A stretch of 64,000 nucleotides of DNA. It comes from Bacillus sp. T33-2 (GTDB taxonomy: Bacteria; Bacillota; Bacilli; Bacillales; Cytobacillaceae). Every line of letters begins with the position of its first letter. Positions within the stretch are counted from its first letter, which is position 1. The notes beneath the pieces are model-generated. The model was not told the DNA's origin and made no database searches. It saw only the letters and a list, made by a program, of their open reading frames with translations. Where the stretch lies: NCBI RefSeq assembly GCF_002860205.1, contig NZ_PGVB01000015.1, forward strand, positions 32,879-96,878. The letters run 5' to 3'. This document shows positions 43,599 to 52,968 of this stretch, in pieces. A program made the translations under genes and the position numbers.

Positions 43599-44069
43599 AT
43601 GATTAAAGTTTTATTTGTTTGTCTTGGCAATATTTGCCGCTCGCCCATGGCAGAAGCGATGTTCCGGGATTTGGTAAAACGGGAGGGCCTGGAATCACAG
43701 ATCACGGCAGATTCTGCGGGCACCGGGGATTGGCATACAGGGAAGCCGCCCCATGAAGGGACACTCGAAATCCTTTCGAAATACAGCATAAATGCGGAGG
43801 GACTGAAAGCACGCCAAATATCACCAGACGATTTGGAGCATTTTGACTATATAATTACGATGGATGCGGAAAACCTAAGAAATGTAAACAGGCTTTCTGC
43901 TTCCGAAACAAAACCGGTGGTCGCCCGGCTGCTGGACTTCAGTGGCCCTCCCGGGCGAATGGATGTTCCTGACCCTTATTTCACAGGCAATTTTGAAGAA
44001 GTGTACGAACTTGTAAAAGAAGGCTGTGAGGGTTTGATACAAGACATTAAAGAAAAACATCAATTATAA
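43599..44069 (+). CDS. yfkJ: Low-molecular-weight protein tyrosine phosphatase (YfkJ)
   Basis: 156-aa phosphatase. CX5R catalytic loop VCLGNICRSPMAEA at the N-terminus, SAGTGDWHTGKPPH, and the DPY general-acid motif VPDPYFTGNFEEVY. B. subtilis YfkJ is linked to ethanol stress resistance. ATG 43599 gives the family N-terminus MIKVLFVCLG; GAGGAG is 11 nt upstream. Followed by yfkI and yfkH, the B. subtilis order. Confidence 0.93.
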   Translation: MIKVLFVCLGNICRSPMAEAMFRDLVKREGLESQITADSAGTGDWHTGKPPHEGTLEILSKYSINAEGLKARQISPDDLEHFDYIITMDAENLRNVNRLSASETKPVVARLLDFSGPPGRMDVPDPYFTGNFEEVYELVKEGCEGLIQDIKEKHQL

Positions 44070-44081
44070 AGGAGGATAAAG

Positions 44082-44501
44082 ATGAGCAATTCGAGAAGAT
44101 TTTGGATGGGGGTACTTCTTGGCGCAGTCACAGGCGGAGCGTTAAGTTTGCTAAATAAATCGACAAGACAATCTGTTAAAGAAGATTTTAAAGTAGCATC
44201 GGGCAGCGTCGCATACATTGTGAAGCATCCGGATGAGTTTTTCAGCCAGGTAAAAGAAACCGCGGAACAAGTGCGTTCCACAGTACAACAAGTTTCCGAA
44301 GATGTATCTTACATTGCGGAAAAAGTTGAGGAAATGAAGGACGTTCCTCCCCAGGTTGCACATATTGTTGAAGATACAAAAAAAGCGTTCATCCACAGTG
44401 GGGAAGGTTCAGCATCCGGGAATGAGCATACAGATGGCCAGGCATTCAGGACTGCAGCAGTCGTTGATACAGATATTAACAGGAGCCCTGAAATTCATTA
44501 A
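44082..44501 (+). CDS. yfkI: YtxH-like protein (YfkI position)
   Basis: 139 aa. N-terminal glycine-rich membrane-inserting segment (RRFWMGVLLGAVTGGALSLL) then DKST-type residues and a helical stretch (DEFFSQVKETAEQVRSTVQQVSEDV in part), the YtxH pattern. Its position between yfkJ and yfkH supports yfkI. Function unknown. AAAGGAGG precedes the ATG. Confidence 0.75.
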   Translation: MSNSRRFWMGVLLGAVTGGALSLLNKSTRQSVKEDFKVASGSVAYIVKHPDEFFSQVKETAEQVRSTVQQVSEDVSYIAEKVEEMKDVPPQVAHIVEDTKKAFIHSGEGSASGNEHTDGQAFRTAAVVDTDINRSPEIH

Positions 44502-44583
44502 AACGGGGCGGCCGCCGGTACGTATTGCCTTTTATGATTAAACCCTTTACGTGTTGAAGCAGGAAAGCAAAAGGGGTGATAAT

Positions 44584-45399
44584 TTGATCGATTTATCATT
44601 TATCAGGCATCTTTGGAAGAGGATACATGTCGATGAAGTGCCAGCGCTGGCTGCGCAGCTAGCCTATTTCTTTTTGCTTTCCTTATTTCCGTTATTGCTT
44701 TTCCTGATCACACTTGTTCCATATACGCCGATCACACAGGATGATATCCTCCGATTCTTTCAGGACTATGCACCTGGTGAGACTATGGAGCTCATAAAAG
44801 GTAGCCTGGACGATATTATGGAAAGAGACGTAAAGCTTCTATCTATCGGAGTGATCGGCACAATATGGACAGCATCAAATGGGATCAACGCTGTGATCAG
44901 GGCATTTAATAAAGCCTATAGGGTGGAAGAAACCAGATCATTTTTGGTTTCAAGGGCGATGGCAATCATGCTTACACTGGCTATGATTTTTGTATTTCTT
45001 GTCGCGCTGCTCCTGCCTGTATTTGGCAGGGAAATCGGCATCTTTCTGTTCACGAAGCTTGGAATGAGAAGCGAGTTTCTTTCCATTTGGGAAACGCTGA
45101 GATGGCTGATCAGTGTTTTGATTCTGTTTGTTGTGTTTACTGGCTTATATTGGATCACACCGAACAAGAAACTTCGCTGCATTACAGCATTGCCCGGATC
45201 AATCTTTGCAACTGCTGGCTGGGTCATTGTTTCATGGGGATTTTCATTTTATGTCCGGAACTTTGGCCATTATTCGGCGGCCTATGGGAGCATCGGAGCA
45301 ATGATTGTGCTGCTGACGTGGCTTTATTTATCAGCTTATATCATCATTATCGGCGGGGAAATTAACGGCTATTTGAGCGAAAGGCAGGAAGGCTGTTAA
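44584..45399 (+). CDS. yfkH: YihY/BrkB-family membrane protein (YfkH)
   Basis: 271-aa membrane protein with six helices: VPALAAQLAYFFLLSLFPLLLFLI in two parts, IGVIGTIWTASNGINAVIRAFN, GSIGAMIVLLTWLYLSAYIIIIGGEIN at the end. Often mislabelled ribonuclease BN; actual role unclear. TTG 44584 after AAAGGGGTGAT is preferred to the ATG at 44551. A terminator follows. Confidence 0.9.
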   Translation: MIDLSFIRHLWKRIHVDEVPALAAQLAYFFLLSLFPLLLFLITLVPYTPITQDDILRFFQDYAPGETMELIKGSLDDIMERDVKLLSIGVIGTIWTASNGINAVIRAFNKAYRVEETRSFLVSRAMAIMLTLAMIFVFLVALLLPVFGREIGIFLFTKLGMRSEFLSIWETLRWLISVLILFVVFTGLYWITPNKKLRCITALPGSIFATAGWVIVSWGFSFYVRNFGHYSAAYGSIGAMIVLLTWLYLSAYIIIIGGEINGYLSERQEGC

Positions 45400-45435
45400 A
45401 TCCCGGCCATCATTCTACAATGTGAGTAATAAACA

Positions 45436-45476
45436 TTGCGCCCCCGCCATGGCCGCGGGAGCGCTTCTTTTCGTAT
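45436..45476 (+). terminator. Terminator after yfkH
   Basis: GC-rich stem GCGC.CCCGC/GCGGG.GCGC followed by TTCTTTT. Confidence 0.75.
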
Positions 45477-45509
45477 TGCTATGATGCAAGTAAAGCCGGC
45501 AAAACTGGT

Positions 45510-47429
45510 TTATTTAAGGAGCCTCAAGCTGTTTAAAATGACAAGGATGGTGCTGCCTTCGTGGCCGATTACCCCATATGGCAAATCGAGAAATTGCAGG
45601 AAGTTGGAAGCGATCAGAATCATAATTACGAAGATGGAGAAGATGACATTTTGCTTTACAATCCTGTTCATTCTGCGGGAAAGGTGGATTGCCTCTGCAA
45701 TGCGCGACAAATCATTTTTCATCAGCACAATGTCGGCTGTCTCAAGAGCGACATCGGTTCCTTCGCCCATGGCGATCCCGACACTTGCAGTGGCAAGCGC
45801 AGGTGCATCATTGATGCCGTCCCCTACCATCGCAACCTGGCCAAACCGTTCTATCAGCTTCTTCAGTTCATCGACTTTCGTTTCCGGCAGGCACTCGGCG
45901 ACATATTCGTGTACATGGCTCTCGGATGCGATTGCTCTTGCCGTCTTTTCGCTGTCGCCTGTCAGCATCACTGTATAAATGCCTTCGGATTTTAACAAGT
46001 CGACAGCTCTTTTCGTCTGGTCACGGACCACATCCTGTAAAGCGATCAAGGCAGCAATTTCATCATTGCGCTGGACAAACACGATTGTCTTGCCGTTACC
46101 TGCCAGGTCTATGGCGGCCCCGTCACCGAAAGCTTCGGCCCGGATCCTGCCAACAAAGTCTGCCTTGCCGATTTTCCAGTCTTCATTTGCGTAGTGCGCT
46201 TTTACTCCCCAACCTGGCACGTCTTCGATGCTTTCAGGGTGGATAAGATCCCTTCCAAGCTCCTTTTTCGCATAACTGACGATTGCCTGGGCGAGCGGAT
46301 GGTTGGAATGGCTCTCGATTGATGCGGCTTTCAACAGGACATCATCCCTGGAAAGCCCCTGTTTGACAATTACATCTGTAACTTCCGGCATGCCTTTTGT
46401 AAGCGTGCCGGTCTTATCAAAAGCAATGGCTTTTAAGTGGGCAAGATTTTCGAGATGCACACCGCCTTTAAAAAGGATGCCATGCCTCGCCCCATTCGAA
46501 ATGGCCGACAACGTGGCAGGCATGATCGAAGCCACGAGTGCACACGGGGAAGCGACGACAAGCAGAATCATTGCGCGGTAAAATGTTTCGTTCCAGCTCC
46601 AATCAAGCAAATAATGCGGCAGGAACATCATGAGCGCAACAACCGCGAGCACTACTTTTACATATGTTCCTTCGAATTTTTCTATAAATAGCTGAGATGG
46701 TGATTTTTCACTTTGAGCTGACTGTACAAGCTGGATGATTTTCTGGAAAAGTGTTTCATTGTTGGGCTTTGTGATTTCTACCGTAATGGAACCTGTAAGG
46801 TTCACTGTGCCGGCAAACACATCCTCTTCCGGGTTTTTCGAAACAGGAATGGACTCACCCGTGATCGCTGCTTCATCAATATTCGTCTGCCCCTTGAATA
46901 TTTTTCCGTCAGAAGGAATCCGCTCACCTGGCTTTACTAAAATCAAATCGCCGACAGCCAATTTGGAAACATGGACCCGCTCTTCTCCGTGATTGGTAAT
47001 CCGCAAGGCCTCCTCCGGCTGGAGCTCCATCAATGACGATATCTCTTTATGGCTTTTGTTCATTGTATATGTTTCTAGCGCGCCGCTCATCGCGAAAATA
47101 AAGATTAACATGGCGCCTTCTGTCCAATATCCGATGATTGCCGACCCAATGGCCGCAAAAATCATCAGCATCTCTACATTTAATTCCCTGTCTTCAATCG
47201 TGGCTTCAATGCCCTCTTTTGCTTTTGCAAAACCGCCAATCGCATAGGCAAGCACAAACGAAATGACCGAAGCTGATGAATGGTCAGCTTTGCCAAGCAG
47301 CCAGCCTGCAGCAATGAGAATCCCGCTTACAATGGCAGCGATCAGTTCAGCGTGCGGCTTTATTTTTTCAAGCAAACTCAACCTGGCGACAGGACGCTGC
47401 TTCATTATTGCATTTGCTCCATGTTCCAT
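45510..47429 (-). CDS. Heavy-metal P1B-type ATPase (ZosA-like)
   Basis: 639-aa cation pump. The transmembrane metal site is SPCAL (VVASPCALVAS). The phosphorylation motif is FDKTGTLTKG, the TGES actuator loop is AAITGESIPVSK, the HP motif is SNHPLAQAI and the hinge is VAMVGDGINDAPAL. There is no N-terminal CXXC metal-binding domain. Length and SPCAL match B. subtilis ZosA (zinc, PerR-controlled) better than CadA/CopA. Zn2+ is the likely ion; direction is uncertain. An insertion relative to the yfk order of B. subtilis. Confidence 0.87.
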   Translation of the reverse strand: MEHGANAIMKQRPVARLSLLEKIKPHAELIAAIVSGILIAAGWLLGKADHSSASVISFVLAYAIGGFAKAKEGIEATIEDRELNVEMLMIFAAIGSAIIGYWTEGAMLIFIFAMSGALETYTMNKSHKEISSLMELQPEEALRITNHGEERVHVSKLAVGDLILVKPGERIPSDGKIFKGQTNIDEAAITGESIPVSKNPEEDVFAGTVNLTGSITVEITKPNNETLFQKIIQLVQSAQSEKSPSQLFIEKFEGTYVKVVLAVVALMMFLPHYLLDWSWNETFYRAMILLVVASPCALVASIMPATLSAISNGARHGILFKGGVHLENLAHLKAIAFDKTGTLTKGMPEVTDVIVKQGLSRDDVLLKAASIESHSNHPLAQAIVSYAKKELGRDLIHPESIEDVPGWGVKAHYANEDWKIGKADFVGRIRAEAFGDGAAIDLAGNGKTIVFVQRNDEIAALIALQDVVRDQTKRAVDLLKSEGIYTVMLTGDSEKTARAIASESHVHEYVAECLPETKVDELKKLIERFGQVAMVGDGINDAPALATASVGIAMGEGTDVALETADIVLMKNDLSRIAEAIHLSRRMNRIVKQNVIFSIFVIMILIASNFLQFLDLPYGVIGHEGSTILVILNSLRLLK

Positions 47430-47493
47430 TATTTTCTCCTCCCTTTGTTCCGTATTACCCTTAATTGAGAAAAAGAATCACAATCACTACCCC

Positions 47494-47532
47494 TAAAAAA
47501 CACGAAAGCTGCCATCCTGTAGATGACAGCAG
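47494..47532 (-). terminator. Terminator of the yfkF gene
   Basis: Minus-strand stem GCTGTCATC/GATGGCAGC (one mismatch) and a downstream GTTTTTT. Confidence 0.55.
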
Positions 47533-47631
47533 CAAAACCTGGTCCTATTTATTTATCTGTATTTTACCATACATAGTATGTGATTTTAAAGGAATATGCC
47601 ACTGTCCAATATGGCGTTTCCTGACAGATCT

Positions 47632-48807
47632 TCAAGAACTCTCTTTGTTTATAACTCCAGCTGGCTGGAACACAAGCAATGCGAGGAAGATGAAAAGGAG
47701 CATACCGCTTATCACATAGAAAAAACTGGCTCCCTGCAGATGTTCAATTGCCAGCCCGCCTATAAAAGGGCCCGAGATGCTGCCGAAGCTGAAGAACATT
47801 CCGCACATCAGGTTGCCGGCAGGAAGCAGTTGTCTTGGCAGCAGGTCTGCCATATAGCTGATCCCAAGGGAAAATGTGGAGCCGACGAGCATCCCGGTGA
47901 TAAAGAAACAAATCAAGAGGCCGGTGATCGATTCCTGCAGAACCCCGGCTGCTGTAAAACAGATGAAACCGGACAGCATGACCGCGAGCAGGATCATTTT
48001 TCGCCCAAACCGGTCGCTTAACATGCCAAGCGGCAGCTGGAATACAATGCTCCCCGCTGCAAACGCAGGCAGAATGATCGAAACAGCACTGACATCCAGA
48101 TCCATCCTTAACGCATACACCGGGAAATTACCGTTCAATGATGCTTCCAAAAAACCATAGCCGAATGGAGGCAGGAACGCCACCCAGGCATACTTGAAAA
48201 CCTTTCGGAACCGTTGGATTGTGCCACGATAACTGCTCGTTTCCACGTCACTTTCGGGATGCTCATTTTTAAGCATCCAAACCGCAGCCCAGGCAGCAAG
48301 GCTAATCGCCGCTGAAATCATAAACGGCGCAGTTTCATTAATCTTTATAAATTGGGTCATGAGCGGGCCGGCTGCAAAGCCAAGCCCGAAAAACAACCCG
48401 TAAAGGGAGATGTTCCGTCCAAGCCGATCCTTGGGCGAGGACGAGGTAATCCATGTTTGGGTCCCAAAATGAAGCATATGGTCACCGATGCCGATCACAA
48501 GGCGCAGAATGAACCAGAACCAGAATGATTTCCAGACGGGGAACATGGCGAGAGATAAAGCAACCGCCAACCCGCCGGCGAGAATAATCGGCTTATAGCC
48601 GAATTTTCTGAGTGGCGCTTCCATCAAGGGGGATGCAAGTAAAATACCAATATATAATCCTGTCGCATGAAGGCCATTCATTGAGGAAGAAACGCCGTCC
48701 TGCTCAAAAATAATCGCTATCAACGGCAGTAGCATTCCCTGTGAAAAACCTGAGATTGAAACGATGCTGACCAATATCCAGAAACGAAGTGCCGTGCTAT
48801 TTTTCAT
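47632..48807 (-). CDS. yfkF: MFS transporter (YfkF-like)
   Basis: 391-aa major facilitator with 12 helices. A-like motif ASPLMEAPLRKFGYKP after helix 2, helix 5 LYGLFFGLGFAAGPLMTQF, second-half A motif GMLSDRFGRKMILLAV. Position next to chaA (yfkE) and yfkD supports YfkF. Substrate unknown. Confidence 0.82.
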   Translation of the reverse strand: MKNSTALRFWILVSIVSISGFSQGMLLPLIAIIFEQDGVSSSMNGLHATGLYIGILLASPLMEAPLRKFGYKPIILAGGLAVALSLAMFPVWKSFWFWFILRLVIGIGDHMLHFGTQTWITSSSPKDRLGRNISLYGLFFGLGFAAGPLMTQFIKINETAPFMISAAISLAAWAAVWMLKNEHPESDVETSSYRGTIQRFRKVFKYAWVAFLPPFGYGFLEASLNGNFPVYALRMDLDVSAVSIILPAFAAGSIVFQLPLGMLSDRFGRKMILLAVMLSGFICFTAAGVLQESITGLLICFFITGMLVGSTFSLGISYMADLLPRQLLPAGNLMCGMFFSFGSISGPFIGGLAIEHLQGASFFYVISGMLLFIFLALLVFQPAGVINKESS

Positions 48808-48894
48808 GAAATTTCTCCTGACAAAAAATGTTTATCCTCATAGATGGTATCTAGAAAAAATATTGATTGCAAGAAAAAGATGTTTTTTTAGTTT

Positions 48895-48925
48895 TGCATT
48901 GGGAAAAAAATAGTATAATCTCATA
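48895..48925 (+). promoter_or_regulatory. Possible SigA promoter of chaA/yfkE
   Basis: A clear TATAAT extended -10 within AATAGTATAATCTC; the -35 upstream (TTGCAT) is at short spacing. A leader of about 140 nt with a small GGCGG/CCGCC hairpin follows before the gene; no known riboswitch recognised. Confidence 0.45.
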
Positions 48926-49062
48926 GGGTAGTAAATTAGGGGAAATCCTAGAAGCAGAGGAAAAATTTATATCAAAAGTTAGTGATGCATTTTTCTAAAT
49001 CGTTTATTTTGGCGGTTAAATCCGCCGGCAATAAAAAATATAAAGTATTGTGAGGAAAAGAC

Positions 49063-50124
49063 ATGACAAATAAGGTATTTATGATTATGACCTTTGTGGG
49101 AGTGCCGCTCTCGGTCATTGGGACGATGATGCACTGGTCAAGCATCCTGCTATTCTTAATCTACTGTTTAACAATTGTCGCATTGGCCAGCTATATGGGG
49201 CGGGCCACAGAGAGCCTGGCAATTGTGACAGGGCCACGGGTAGGCGGATTGCTGAACGCCACTTTTGGGAACGCTGTTGAACTTATCATCTCCATTTTTG
49301 CACTCAAAGCCGGACTTCACACTGTCGTTCTTGCTTCATTGACAGGTTCGGTACTTGGGAACCTGCTGCTAGTAGCCGGTTTGTCCTTTTTTATGGGAGG
49401 GATCAAATATAAGCGCCAGCATTTCAACGTATATGACGCGCGCCATAATTCCGGCCTCCTGATGTTTGCAATCATAGTGGCATTTGTCATCCCTGAGGTT
49501 TTTTCAATGGAAATGGAAGCTGGTGAAACACTTTCATTGAGTGTGGGGATTTCGATCATTTTAATCGCCCTTTACGTGGCGGCCCTGCTGTTCAAGCTTG
49601 TCACACACCGCGGGGTTTACCAGTCCACACATGAAAACGGCGCGGGCCACCATGACGAAGAACCGGAGTGGGGCAAAGGCAAGTCCCTGTTAATTTTGGC
49701 CGCCGCGACTATTGCTGTTGCATACGTAGCAGAGAATCTCGTCCACACGTTCCATACAGTGGGGGAAACGTTCGGCTGGACAGAGCTGTTTATCGGGGTG
49801 ATCATCGTCGCCATCGTCGGTAACGCTGCAGAGCATGCTTCCGCAATCATCATGGCTTACAAAAACAAGATGGACATCGCCGTTGAGATTGCCATTGGTT
49901 CCACTTTGCAAATAGCCATGTTCGTCGCACCGGTCCTTGTTTTGATCTCGTTCCTGTTCGAAAAACAAATGTCACTTGTATTCACATTGCCTGAGTTAAT
50001 TGCGATGGTGTCATCAGTACTCCTGACGATCATCATTTCAAATGACGGGGAGACCAACTGGTTTGAAGGCCTCACCATGCTTGCTGCCTACGTGATCATG
50101 GGAATAGGATTTTACCTGTTGTAA
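49063..50124 (+). CDS. chaA: Calcium/proton exchanger (CAX/ChaA, YfkE)
   Basis: 353-aa antiporter with 11 helices. Both alpha-repeat signatures are visible: GNAVELIISIFALKAG in the first half and GNAAEHASAIIMAYKNKMD in the second, each with the essential Glu. An acidic/His-rich central loop (HENGAGHHDEEPEWG) separates the halves. B. subtilis YfkE is a structurally known Ca2+/H+ exchanger. A terminator follows. Confidence 0.93.
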   Translation: MTNKVFMIMTFVGVPLSVIGTMMHWSSILLFLIYCLTIVALASYMGRATESLAIVTGPRVGGLLNATFGNAVELIISIFALKAGLHTVVLASLTGSVLGNLLLVAGLSFFMGGIKYKRQHFNVYDARHNSGLLMFAIIVAFVIPEVFSMEMEAGETLSLSVGISIILIALYVAALLFKLVTHRGVYQSTHENGAGHHDEEPEWGKGKSLLILAAATIAVAYVAENLVHTFHTVGETFGWTELFIGVIIVAIVGNAAEHASAIIMAYKNKMDIAVEIAIGSTLQIAMFVAPVLVLISFLFEKQMSLVFTLPELIAMVSSVLLTIIISNDGETNWFEGLTMLAAYVIMGIGFYLL

Positions 50125-50129
50125 TGAAA

Positions 50130-50168
50130 TATGCAAAAACTCTGTTCCGCCTGGGGCAGGGTTTTTTG
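50130..50168 (+). terminator. Terminator after chaA
   Basis: ACTCTGTTCC/GGGGCAGGGT stem with G-T pairs, followed by T6. Confidence 0.7.
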
Positions 50169-50297
50169 CAGTGGAAATTAAACAGCTGCTGGCCGAAGTT
50201 CCAGATAATTTCTTAAAGAACGGATAATCTTGTCTGACTCCGAAAAAACTATAAGCACACTTATCCAGTTTTTAATAGTGAAAGGAGTCAGGACACC

Positions 50298-51137
50298 ATG
50301 AAAAAAACTTCTCTTTCCCTGTTGATCATCGGTTTGGCTTTGATGCTGTCTTATATGACACCAGCTTCGGCAGGGAAGGGCAAGCATCCAAAACCACATC
50401 AGCCGAAACATGAAGAAAAAGCAAATTATACCATCCCGGATTCAGTATTGAATATTACAAAGGAAAATACATACCCAAATCCGGCCCAGGACCTTCCGCT
50501 TCTTCAGCCAAGTGAATTGACTGAGGAGCTGATTGACACTTCCAGGGTTAAAATTGAGAATCCAGACTTGATCAGGATGCTGAATGAAACATCGATAAAT
50601 ACCACACCGTTTGCCATTGGCTACCGGGCAATCATTTACCTCGGGGAATGGCCGTTAAGCTACCAATCAACAGAAACGTCCCCGAATTGGGAATATCAAA
50701 AAATTAACACGAATTATTATGATAACCGCGGTGGAAATGCTGCCTATAAAATCCATTACGTCCAGGAACAGCAAAAAGTCATCCGCGGCGGATTGACTGT
50801 AAAAATTAAAAAAGCGGAAGATGTGCAAAAAATGATGCTGATCAAGGCAGCTGAAAAAACCGGCCTCCCTCTTGCGTTTGAGACAATCATCGGAGCCGGA
50901 ACAACAAAAAAGGATCAAATCTATAACATTCAGCCCCAGCGCCTTGGCTACTTAAATGCCCATGCATCAGCTATTAACGAAAAAGGAAAGGTCACTTACG
51001 GGGAAGTGTACATCATGCTGAAAGGCCGTAAAAAATTCATCGTCGTTAAAAATGTGACATCACAGGGAATCGGCGCCTGGATTCCGGTCCAGGACCATGT
51101 ATCATTCGGTTTCATATCGAGCGACCGTCCAAGGTAA
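50298..51137 (+). CDS. yfkD: YfkD family exported protein
   Basis: 279 aa. Signal peptide KKTSLSLLIIGLALMLSYMT with cleavage near ASA|GK, then the YfkD domain (YTIPDSVLNITKENTYPNPA, RAIIYLGEWPLSYQS, GAWIPVQDHVSFGF). Secreted or wall-retained protein of unknown role; follows chaA as in B. subtilis. ATG 50298 after AAAGGAG. Confidence 0.88.
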   Translation: MKKTSLSLLIIGLALMLSYMTPASAGKGKHPKPHQPKHEEKANYTIPDSVLNITKENTYPNPAQDLPLLQPSELTEELIDTSRVKIENPDLIRMLNETSINTTPFAIGYRAIIYLGEWPLSYQSTETSPNWEYQKINTNYYDNRGGNAAYKIHYVQEQQKVIRGGLTVKIKKAEDVQKMMLIKAAEKTGLPLAFETIIGAGTTKKDQIYNIQPQRLGYLNAHASAINEKGKVTYGEVYIMLKGRKKFIVVKNVTSQGIGAWIPVQDHVSFGFISSDRPR

Positions 51138-51141
51138 TAAG

Positions 51142-51183
51142 CAAAACCGCAGGAAACGAACATTTCCGGCGGTTTTTTGTTTT
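51142..51183 (+). terminator. Terminator after yfkD
   Basis: AAAACCGC..GGAAA/TTTCC.GCGGTTTT stem followed by a T-rich tract. Confidence 0.8.
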
Positions 51184-51292
51184 TAGGCAATTTGTCCGGT
51201 TGACAAAAAATAAGTTTAACCTGTTTATCCGTTGCATGCGCAGGGAAATAGATAGACATACCATTGAAACATATTAAAGGAGGAAGAATGAT

Positions 51293-52180
51293 ATGTCTGA
51301 CAATATTCTCTCAAATGACCCGCAGAATATGGATCCCAGCTTGAATAATCAAAGCAGCACCAACTGGAATCAAGCAATGGACAGCCAAAGTACCAGCATG
51401 GACTACGGCATGAACAGCCAAAACAGCACCATGGATTACAGCATGAATAACCAGCATAACAGCAAGCTTCTCCGTGGTGTTCTGATTGGCGGCATGATTG
51501 GCGGTTTAGTTGCACTGCTTGATACGAACACCCGCAACAAATTGAAGGATACTGCCCTGGGTGTAAAGGATACATCTCTCAATATGCTCAATGAAGTCAA
51601 GAACAATCCAACAGAAGTGAAAGACCAGGTGGTTACACAATTCAGGGAGGCTTCCAAGGTGTTAAAGGAAGCAATCAGTGATGCCCAGAGCCTGTACGAG
51701 CGATTGAATAGTGATGTGTTCAGTAAAATGGGTGATGTCAAGTCCCTGTCAAATGACGCAATGAGCACAGCCATGGAAGCGAAGGAAGGGTTGAAGGACA
51801 TCGGCTCCAAAGTCAAAGAAGCCAGTTCTACTATTCTCGAAAATCCAGTGAATGGCGGAAATGAGCCTTCCAGTTCAACAATGTCAACTGAGTTAAGCAG
51901 CTCAACATTGTCAACCGGGTCATCTGACTCCCCTGGCATGTTAGGATCAACCATGTCAACTAGCACCACTGGTACAAATGGAACATCCGGTTCCTCACTG
52001 AGCAGCAGCTCAACAAGCGAGAACTTTAACAGCTCAGCAAGTTCAAATACAAGTTCAAATGTAAGTAAAACGGAATCTTACGGCACAGGAATGGACAGCA
52101 CCCAGTCCAGCCGCAGCAAAGAAACTTCAAACAGCGTTTCTGTCAAACCGAAAGACCAGAAGAATGATAACAATCGATAA
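51293..52180 (+). CDS. YtxH-domain protein with low-complexity tails
   Basis: 295 aa. Residues 1-55 are Asn/Ser/Met-rich with near repeats (SMDYGMNSQNS, TMDYSMNNQHN). Residues 57-150 are YtxH-like: membrane segment LLRGVLIGGMIGGLVALLD, NTRNKLKDTALGVKD, then coiled-coil-like helix. Residues 190-295 are Ser/Thr-rich low complexity (SSSTMSTELSSSTLSTGSS). Related YtxH proteins are stress-induced. AAAGGAGG precedes the ATG. Last gene before the region changes character. Confidence 0.75.
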   Translation: MSDNILSNDPQNMDPSLNNQSSTNWNQAMDSQSTSMDYGMNSQNSTMDYSMNNQHNSKLLRGVLIGGMIGGLVALLDTNTRNKLKDTALGVKDTSLNMLNEVKNNPTEVKDQVVTQFREASKVLKEAISDAQSLYERLNSDVFSKMGDVKSLSNDAMSTAMEAKEGLKDIGSKVKEASSTILENPVNGGNEPSSSTMSTELSSSTLSTGSSDSPGMLGSTMSTSTTGTNGTSGSSLSSSSTSENFNSSASSNTSSNVSKTESYGTGMDSTQSSRSKETSNSVSVKPKDQKNDNNR

Positions 52181-52307
52181 TCAAGACTAAAACGGCCTGA
52201 GCAAATGCTAACGAGTTCGGTTTTGAAGTGCAAAATTCGATTTAACAGTGCTTTGTGCAATTAAATTAGCATAAAGATTCGCAGCAGTTTGGAAAGAAAA
52301 TCAGCTC

Positions 52308-52347
52308 ATAAAATGCTTGGAGACCTATTGCTCCAAGCATTTTATAT
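52308..52347. terminator. Bidirectional terminator at the island edge
   Basis: Perfect 13-bp stem AAAATGCTTGGAG/CTCCAAGCATTTT, AT flanks. Confidence 0.8.
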
Positions 52348-52352
52348 ATCAG

Positions 52353-52401
52353 TCTTTATTGAAGTTAAAGCACCCGTTTGTTTAAGTACAATTCTTCACA
52401 A
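52353..52401. repeat. Junction repeat module B, copy 1
   Basis: Contains GCACCCGTTTGTTTAAGTA followed by TTCTTCACAAT. Near-identical to 53952-53987 and related to 56711-56758. It overlaps the stop codon of the GNAT gene. Confidence 0.75.
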
Positions 52402-52968
52402 TGTATCTGTACACTTGGCATAAATACAGGTATCCGTAAGCCGACAACCATCTGCTGATAAATCCTCATTTTTTAAAATCCCTTCTAACTCAAAGCCTAA
52501 CTTTTCAGGGATTGCACGGCTTTTTAAATTTGTGGATTCACATCGAATTTCAATCCTTTTAAACTTAATCAGATTCAAACCTAACTCAGTTAAACCTTTT
52601 ATTGCTTCTAACATATATCCATTACCACTATATTCAGTATTAATCCAATAACCAATATGACATTTTGAAATGTTCCAGTTTACTTCTTCAAAACTTGAAA
52701 CTCCTATAAAATTATTAGATTTTTTATGGAAAATAAGGAAACGAAAACTTTCTCTGTTAAGAAAGTTAATATACGCTTTTCTCAGGTTTATTTCAGTTTC
52801 TTCAGCTGTTGGAATGGTCTGGGCAAATGGCAACCAAGGCTTTAACTCATTTATGGAATCTCTTATAGCTTTATTTACAATACTACTGTCTACTGATTGT
52901 CTTGGTGCTCGTAGCATTAGTCTTTCTGTTTCGAATTGTAATGGTATATCTAATAATAAAGGATTCAT
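52396..52968 (-). CDS. GNAT acetyltransferase (RimJ/RimL-type)
   Basis: 190 aa. FETERLMLRAPR start, FIGVSSFEEVNW, the motif-A region GYWINTEYSGNGYMLEAIKGLTELG, and late NLKSRAIPEKLGFELEGIL, as in ribosomal-protein-serine/alanine N-acetyltransferases. Substrate unknown. ATG 52968 after GGGGAAT. Flanked by junction repeat copies on both sides. Confidence 0.88.
   Translation of the reverse strand: MNPLLLDIPLQFETERLMLRAPRQSVDSSIVNKAIRDSINELKPWLPFAQTIPTAEETEINLRKAYINFLNRESFRFLIFHKKSNNFIGVSSFEEVNWNISKCHIGYWINTEYSGNGYMLEAIKGLTELGLNLIKFKRIEIRCESTNLKSRAIPEKLGFELEGILKNEDLSADGCRLTDTCIYAKCTDTL

Noticed and set aside
48925..49062. yybP-ykoY (Mn2+) riboswitch ahead of chaA
   Set aside because: The leader is long enough, but I could not find the conserved yybP-ykoY segments.
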